Positions 6,137 through 7,921 of a DNA stretch of 7,921 nucleotides are shown in pieces. Under the pieces are notes generated by a model. It was not told the origin of the DNA. It saw nothing but the letters and a program-made list of their open reading frames with translations, and did no database searches. How positions within the stretch are numbered: position 1 is the stretch's first letter; each line of letters starts with the position of its first letter. The stretch is from positions 1 through 7,921 of the forward strand of contig JBAUMF010000074.1 of the NCBI GenBank assembly GCA_049578545.1. Reading direction: 5' to 3'. Origin of the DNA: DASQBT01 sp049578545 (GTDB taxonomy: Bacteria; Pseudomonadota; Gammaproteobacteria; Burkholderiales; Thiobacillaceae). The translations under genes and the position numbers were made by a program.

Positions 6137-7222
6137 ATGTCCGCTCAATGCGAAGTCACCGCCAAGCGCGCCACTGGTGCACCTATGAGTTTGTTCGAGC
6201 GTTGGCTGACGGCGTGGGTGGCGTTATGCATCGTGGCAGGCGTCGTTCTCGGACAGCTTCTGCCCGCGCCCTTCCAGGCCCTGGGCCGGATGGAGGTGGC
6301 GCAGGTCAACATCCCCGTCGGCCTGCTGATCTGGGTGATGATCGTCCCAATGCTGATGAAGATCGATTTTGGCGCGTTGCATCAGGTGAAGTCGCACTGG
6401 CGCGGCATCGGTGTCACTTTGTTTGTCAATTGGGCCGTAAAGCCATTTTCCATGGCGCTCCTGGCCTGGCTGTTCATCCGGGTCGTGTTTGCGCCCTATC
6501 TTCCGGCCGATCAGCTCGACAGCTATGTGGCCGGCCTGATCCTGCTGGCCGCCGCGCCCTGCACGGCGATGGTGTTCGTATGGAGCCGGCTGTCGCAAGG
6601 CGACCCCTATTTCACGCTGTCGCAGGTGGCGTTGAACGATACCATCATGATCTTCGCCTTCGCGCCCATCGTCGGCCTGCTGCTCGGGCTGTCTGCGATC
6701 ACGGTACCTTGGGATACCCTGTTCACATCGGTTGTGCTCTACATCGTCATTCCGGTGATCCTGGCCCAGATCTGGCGCAAACAGCTGTTACGGCAAGGTC
6801 AGGCAACGTTCGAATTGGTCATGACCAAACTTGGCCACGCCTCCATCCTGGCATTGCTGGCCACCCTGGTGCTGCTGTTTGCATTTCAGGGTGAAGCCAT
6901 TACCAATCAGCCGCTCATCATTGCCATATTGGCTGTGCCTATTTTGATCCAGGTATTCTTCAATTCATCACTTGCCTACTGGTTGAATCGTAAAGTCGGC
7001 GAGAAGCACAGCGTGGCCGGCCCCTCGGCTCTGATTGGGGCGTCCAATTTCTTCGAACTGGCTGTGGCAGCAGCGATCTCGCTATTTGGTTTCAAATCGG
7101 GGGCAGCCTTGGCCACCGTCGTGGGTGTGTTGATCGAAGTGCCGGTGATGCTGCTGGTGGTGAACCTCATCAACCGCAGCCAGTCATGGTATGAGCGTGG
7201 CTTGCCCGCGCGGGCCTCTTGA
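6137..7222 (+). CDS. acr3: Arsenite efflux transporter Acr3
   Basis: The 361-residue inner-membrane protein of the bile/arsenite/riboflavin transporter superfamily has about ten hydrophobic segments. It exports As(III) using the proton gradient. Family landmarks are the conserved cysteine C142 in AAAPCTAMVFVWSRLSQGD, NDTIMIFAFAPIVGLLLG (167-184), GASNFFELAVA (301-311) and E334 in GVLIEVPVML. C142 and E334 correspond to the essential Cys and Glu of characterised Acr3 proteins. The start at 6137 has AGGAG (6128-6132) ending 4 nt upstream, overlapping the arsC stop. A start at 6119 would lie inside arsC, and the ATG at 6185 has no ribosome site, though homologues often resemble the protein only from about MSLFERWLTAW. 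It is the last core gene of the operon and removes the arsenite made by ArsC and ArsI. Confidence 0.95.
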   Translation: MSAQCEVTAKRATGAPMSLFERWLTAWVALCIVAGVVLGQLLPAPFQALGRMEVAQVNIPVGLLIWVMIVPMLMKIDFGALHQVKSHWRGIGVTLFVNWAVKPFSMALLAWLFIRVVFAPYLPADQLDSYVAGLILLAAAPCTAMVFVWSRLSQGDPYFTLSQVALNDTIMIFAFAPIVGLLLGLSAITVPWDTLFTSVVLYIVIPVILAQIWRKQLLRQGQATFELVMTKLGHASILALLATLVLLFAFQGEAITNQPLIIAILAVPILIQVFFNSSLAYWLNRKVGEKHSVAGPSALIGASNFFELAVAAAISLFGFKSGAALATVVGVLIEVPVMLLVVNLINRSQSWYERGLPARAS

Positions 7223-7246
7223 GCAAACTTCTGTGAAGAACCTCCC

Positions 7247-7690
7247 ATGCACAAGTCGCTGATGGCATCTCTACTATTCGCTGGTCTGCTTGCAACGTCC
7301 TTCGCACATGCTGCCGAAGACGACCGCCGTGTGCCCGTCAATATGCCTGACATGATGAAGACGCACATGCGCGCCAACATGCGCGATCACCTGCTCGCCA
7401 TGCGGGAAATCCAGAACGCACTGGCTGATGGCAAATACGATGTTGCTGCAGAAATTGCCGAACAGCGTCTGGGCATGTCCACGCTGGAGAGTCATGAGGC
7501 GCGGCACATGGCTGCATGTATGCCGAAGGGTATGCAGGATACTGGCACGGCCATGCACCGGGCCGCAAGCCGCTTTGCCATGACTGCACAGGACGCCACA
7601 GTGACACGCGACCTGCCTCGTGCACTGGGTGCGCTGTCTGGCGTCACCGCCCAATGCGTCGCCTGCCATGCGGGCTATCGGCTGCAATAG
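7247..7690 (+). CDS. Small periplasmic c-type cytochrome-like protein with C-terminal CVACH haem site
   Basis: The 147-residue protein has a clear Sec signal peptide (MHKSLMASLLFAGLLATSFA) with likely cleavage after AHA (residue 22). The mature part is helical in character. It begins with a Met/His-rich segment (33-53, including MPDMMKTHMRANMRDHLLAM) and ends with a single haem-binding CXXCH, CVACH at 137-141, then AGYRLQ. A haem site at the extreme C-terminus of a four-helix protein is the layout of cytochrome c' (class II), to which this is probably distantly related. C91 is an additional cysteine. The gene starts 24 nt after acr3 without a strong ribosome site, so it may be co-transcribed with the arsenic operon. 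Its role is not known; electron transfer, redox sensing or metal binding are possible. Confidence 0.75.
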   Translation: MHKSLMASLLFAGLLATSFAHAAEDDRRVPVNMPDMMKTHMRANMRDHLLAMREIQNALADGKYDVAAEIAEQRLGMSTLESHEARHMAACMPKGMQDTGTAMHRAASRFAMTAQDATVTRDLPRALGALSGVTAQCVACHAGYRLQ

Positions 7691-7761
7691 CAGGACTCCT
7701 TGCACGCACTGCCTGCTTCGCTGCCTATGCTTTCCAGCCTAACCCGTCTTCCGCTATTCGA

Positions 7762-7792
7762 GGGTACATGAGACGCCAAGTACCTGATTTTT
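7762..7792 (+). terminator. Possible weak intrinsic terminator after the arsenic operon
   Basis: GGGTAC (7762-7767) pairs with GTACCT (7780-7785), giving 5 Watson-Crick pairs and one G-T pair around a 12-nt loop. A five-T run follows at 7788-7792. The stem is short and the loop large, so termination would be inefficient. It is the only candidate seen between the cytochrome gene and the right edge. Confidence 0.3.
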
Positions 7793-7799
7793 CGAGGGT

Positions 7800-7815
7800 C
7801 GACCGCCGAAGGTCG
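7800..7815. repeat. Small inverted repeat (hairpin)
   Basis: CGACC (7800-7804) and GGTCG (7811-7815) are exact inverted complements around the 6-nt loop GCCGAA. No T-run follows, so it is unlikely to be a terminator. It lies next to one copy of the TTCGAGGGT direct repeat. Function is unknown. Confidence 0.3.
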
Positions 7816-7921
7816 GCACTACACGGCAAGGGGAACGGGGTGCGAGACAGGCGAGGGTGAAACGATCCGGGGCAGCGGTTGCTGGGGCAGGTGGAGCTTC
7901 AGTTGTGCGAGGAGCAAGCGC

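Larger units (their letters stand above)
7691..7921. other. Right-edge non-coding stretch, no recognisable gene
   Basis: No frame on either strand gives a recognisable protein here. Several frames stay open to the right edge, but with composition-driven, low-complexity translations and no convincing start with a ribosome site. Visible structure is limited to two small hairpins and the direct repeat TTCGAGGGT (7757-7765 and 7791-7799). The G-rich part from about 7820 differs in texture from the operon and could be the beginning of another element that continues outside the window. Confidence 0.5.

Noticed and set aside
7516..7860. 114-codon + strand open frame overlapping the cytochrome gene
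   Set aside because: More than half is an out-of-frame reading of the cytochrome gene and the remainder has no recognisable content.
1..7921. CRISPR array, tRNA or rRNA genes
   Set aside because: No regularly spaced repeats, cloverleaf-like segments or conserved rRNA stretches were seen.

Overview
The window looks like chromosomal DNA from a GC-rich proteobacterium, most likely a betaproteobacterium. This rests on the recJ-prfB neighbourhood, the general look of the RecJ and RF2 proteins and the gene order; no database search was possible. It contains no CRISPR array, tRNA or rRNA that I can see, and no clearly new multi-gene system. The substance is a housekeeping block facing a compact arsenic-resistance operon, with a mobile-element scar at the left edge.

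Left edge (1-127, + strand): the 3' end of an insertion sequence, probably of the ISL3 family. It includes the last 36 codons of the transposase and a terminal end starting GGCTCTG. The element has cut off the 3' part of a PIN-domain nuclease gene (92-631, - strand); the last 11 codons of that reading frame and its stop come from the IS.

Left half (643-4857, - strand): recJ (single-strand DNA exonuclease), then an MgtC/SapB-DUF4010 membrane protein gene overlapping it by 4 nt, then prfB (peptide chain release factor 2). prfB has the classical autoregulatory +1 programmed frameshift at CTT TGA C, so its real extent is 643-1747 and the protein is 367 aa. An extended -10 promoter lies just upstream of prfB and a strong stem-loop follows the membrane-protein gene. 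The PIN gene follows prfB after 11 nt, at the place where lysS often lies in related genomes.

Right half (4876-7690, + strand): a tight arsenic operon, arsR - arsI/cadI - arsC - acr3, followed 24 nt later by a small secreted c-type cytochrome-like protein. ArsR carries a C-terminal Cys-Cys-x4-Cys arsenite site. ArsI/CadI is a vicinal-oxygen-chelate enzyme expected to break the carbon-arsenic bond of trivalent methylarsenicals. ArsC is the thioredoxin-coupled type of arsenate reductase. Acr3 exports the arsenite made by both enzymes. A consensus TTGACA box and a perfect 7-2-7 palindrome over the -10 region put the predicted transcription start at the arsR ATG, suggesting a leaderless, self-repressed operon. 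The 53 bp between the recJ and arsR starts must hold both divergent promoters.

Right edge (7691-7921): no recognisable gene; two short hairpins and a 9-bp direct repeat are visible.
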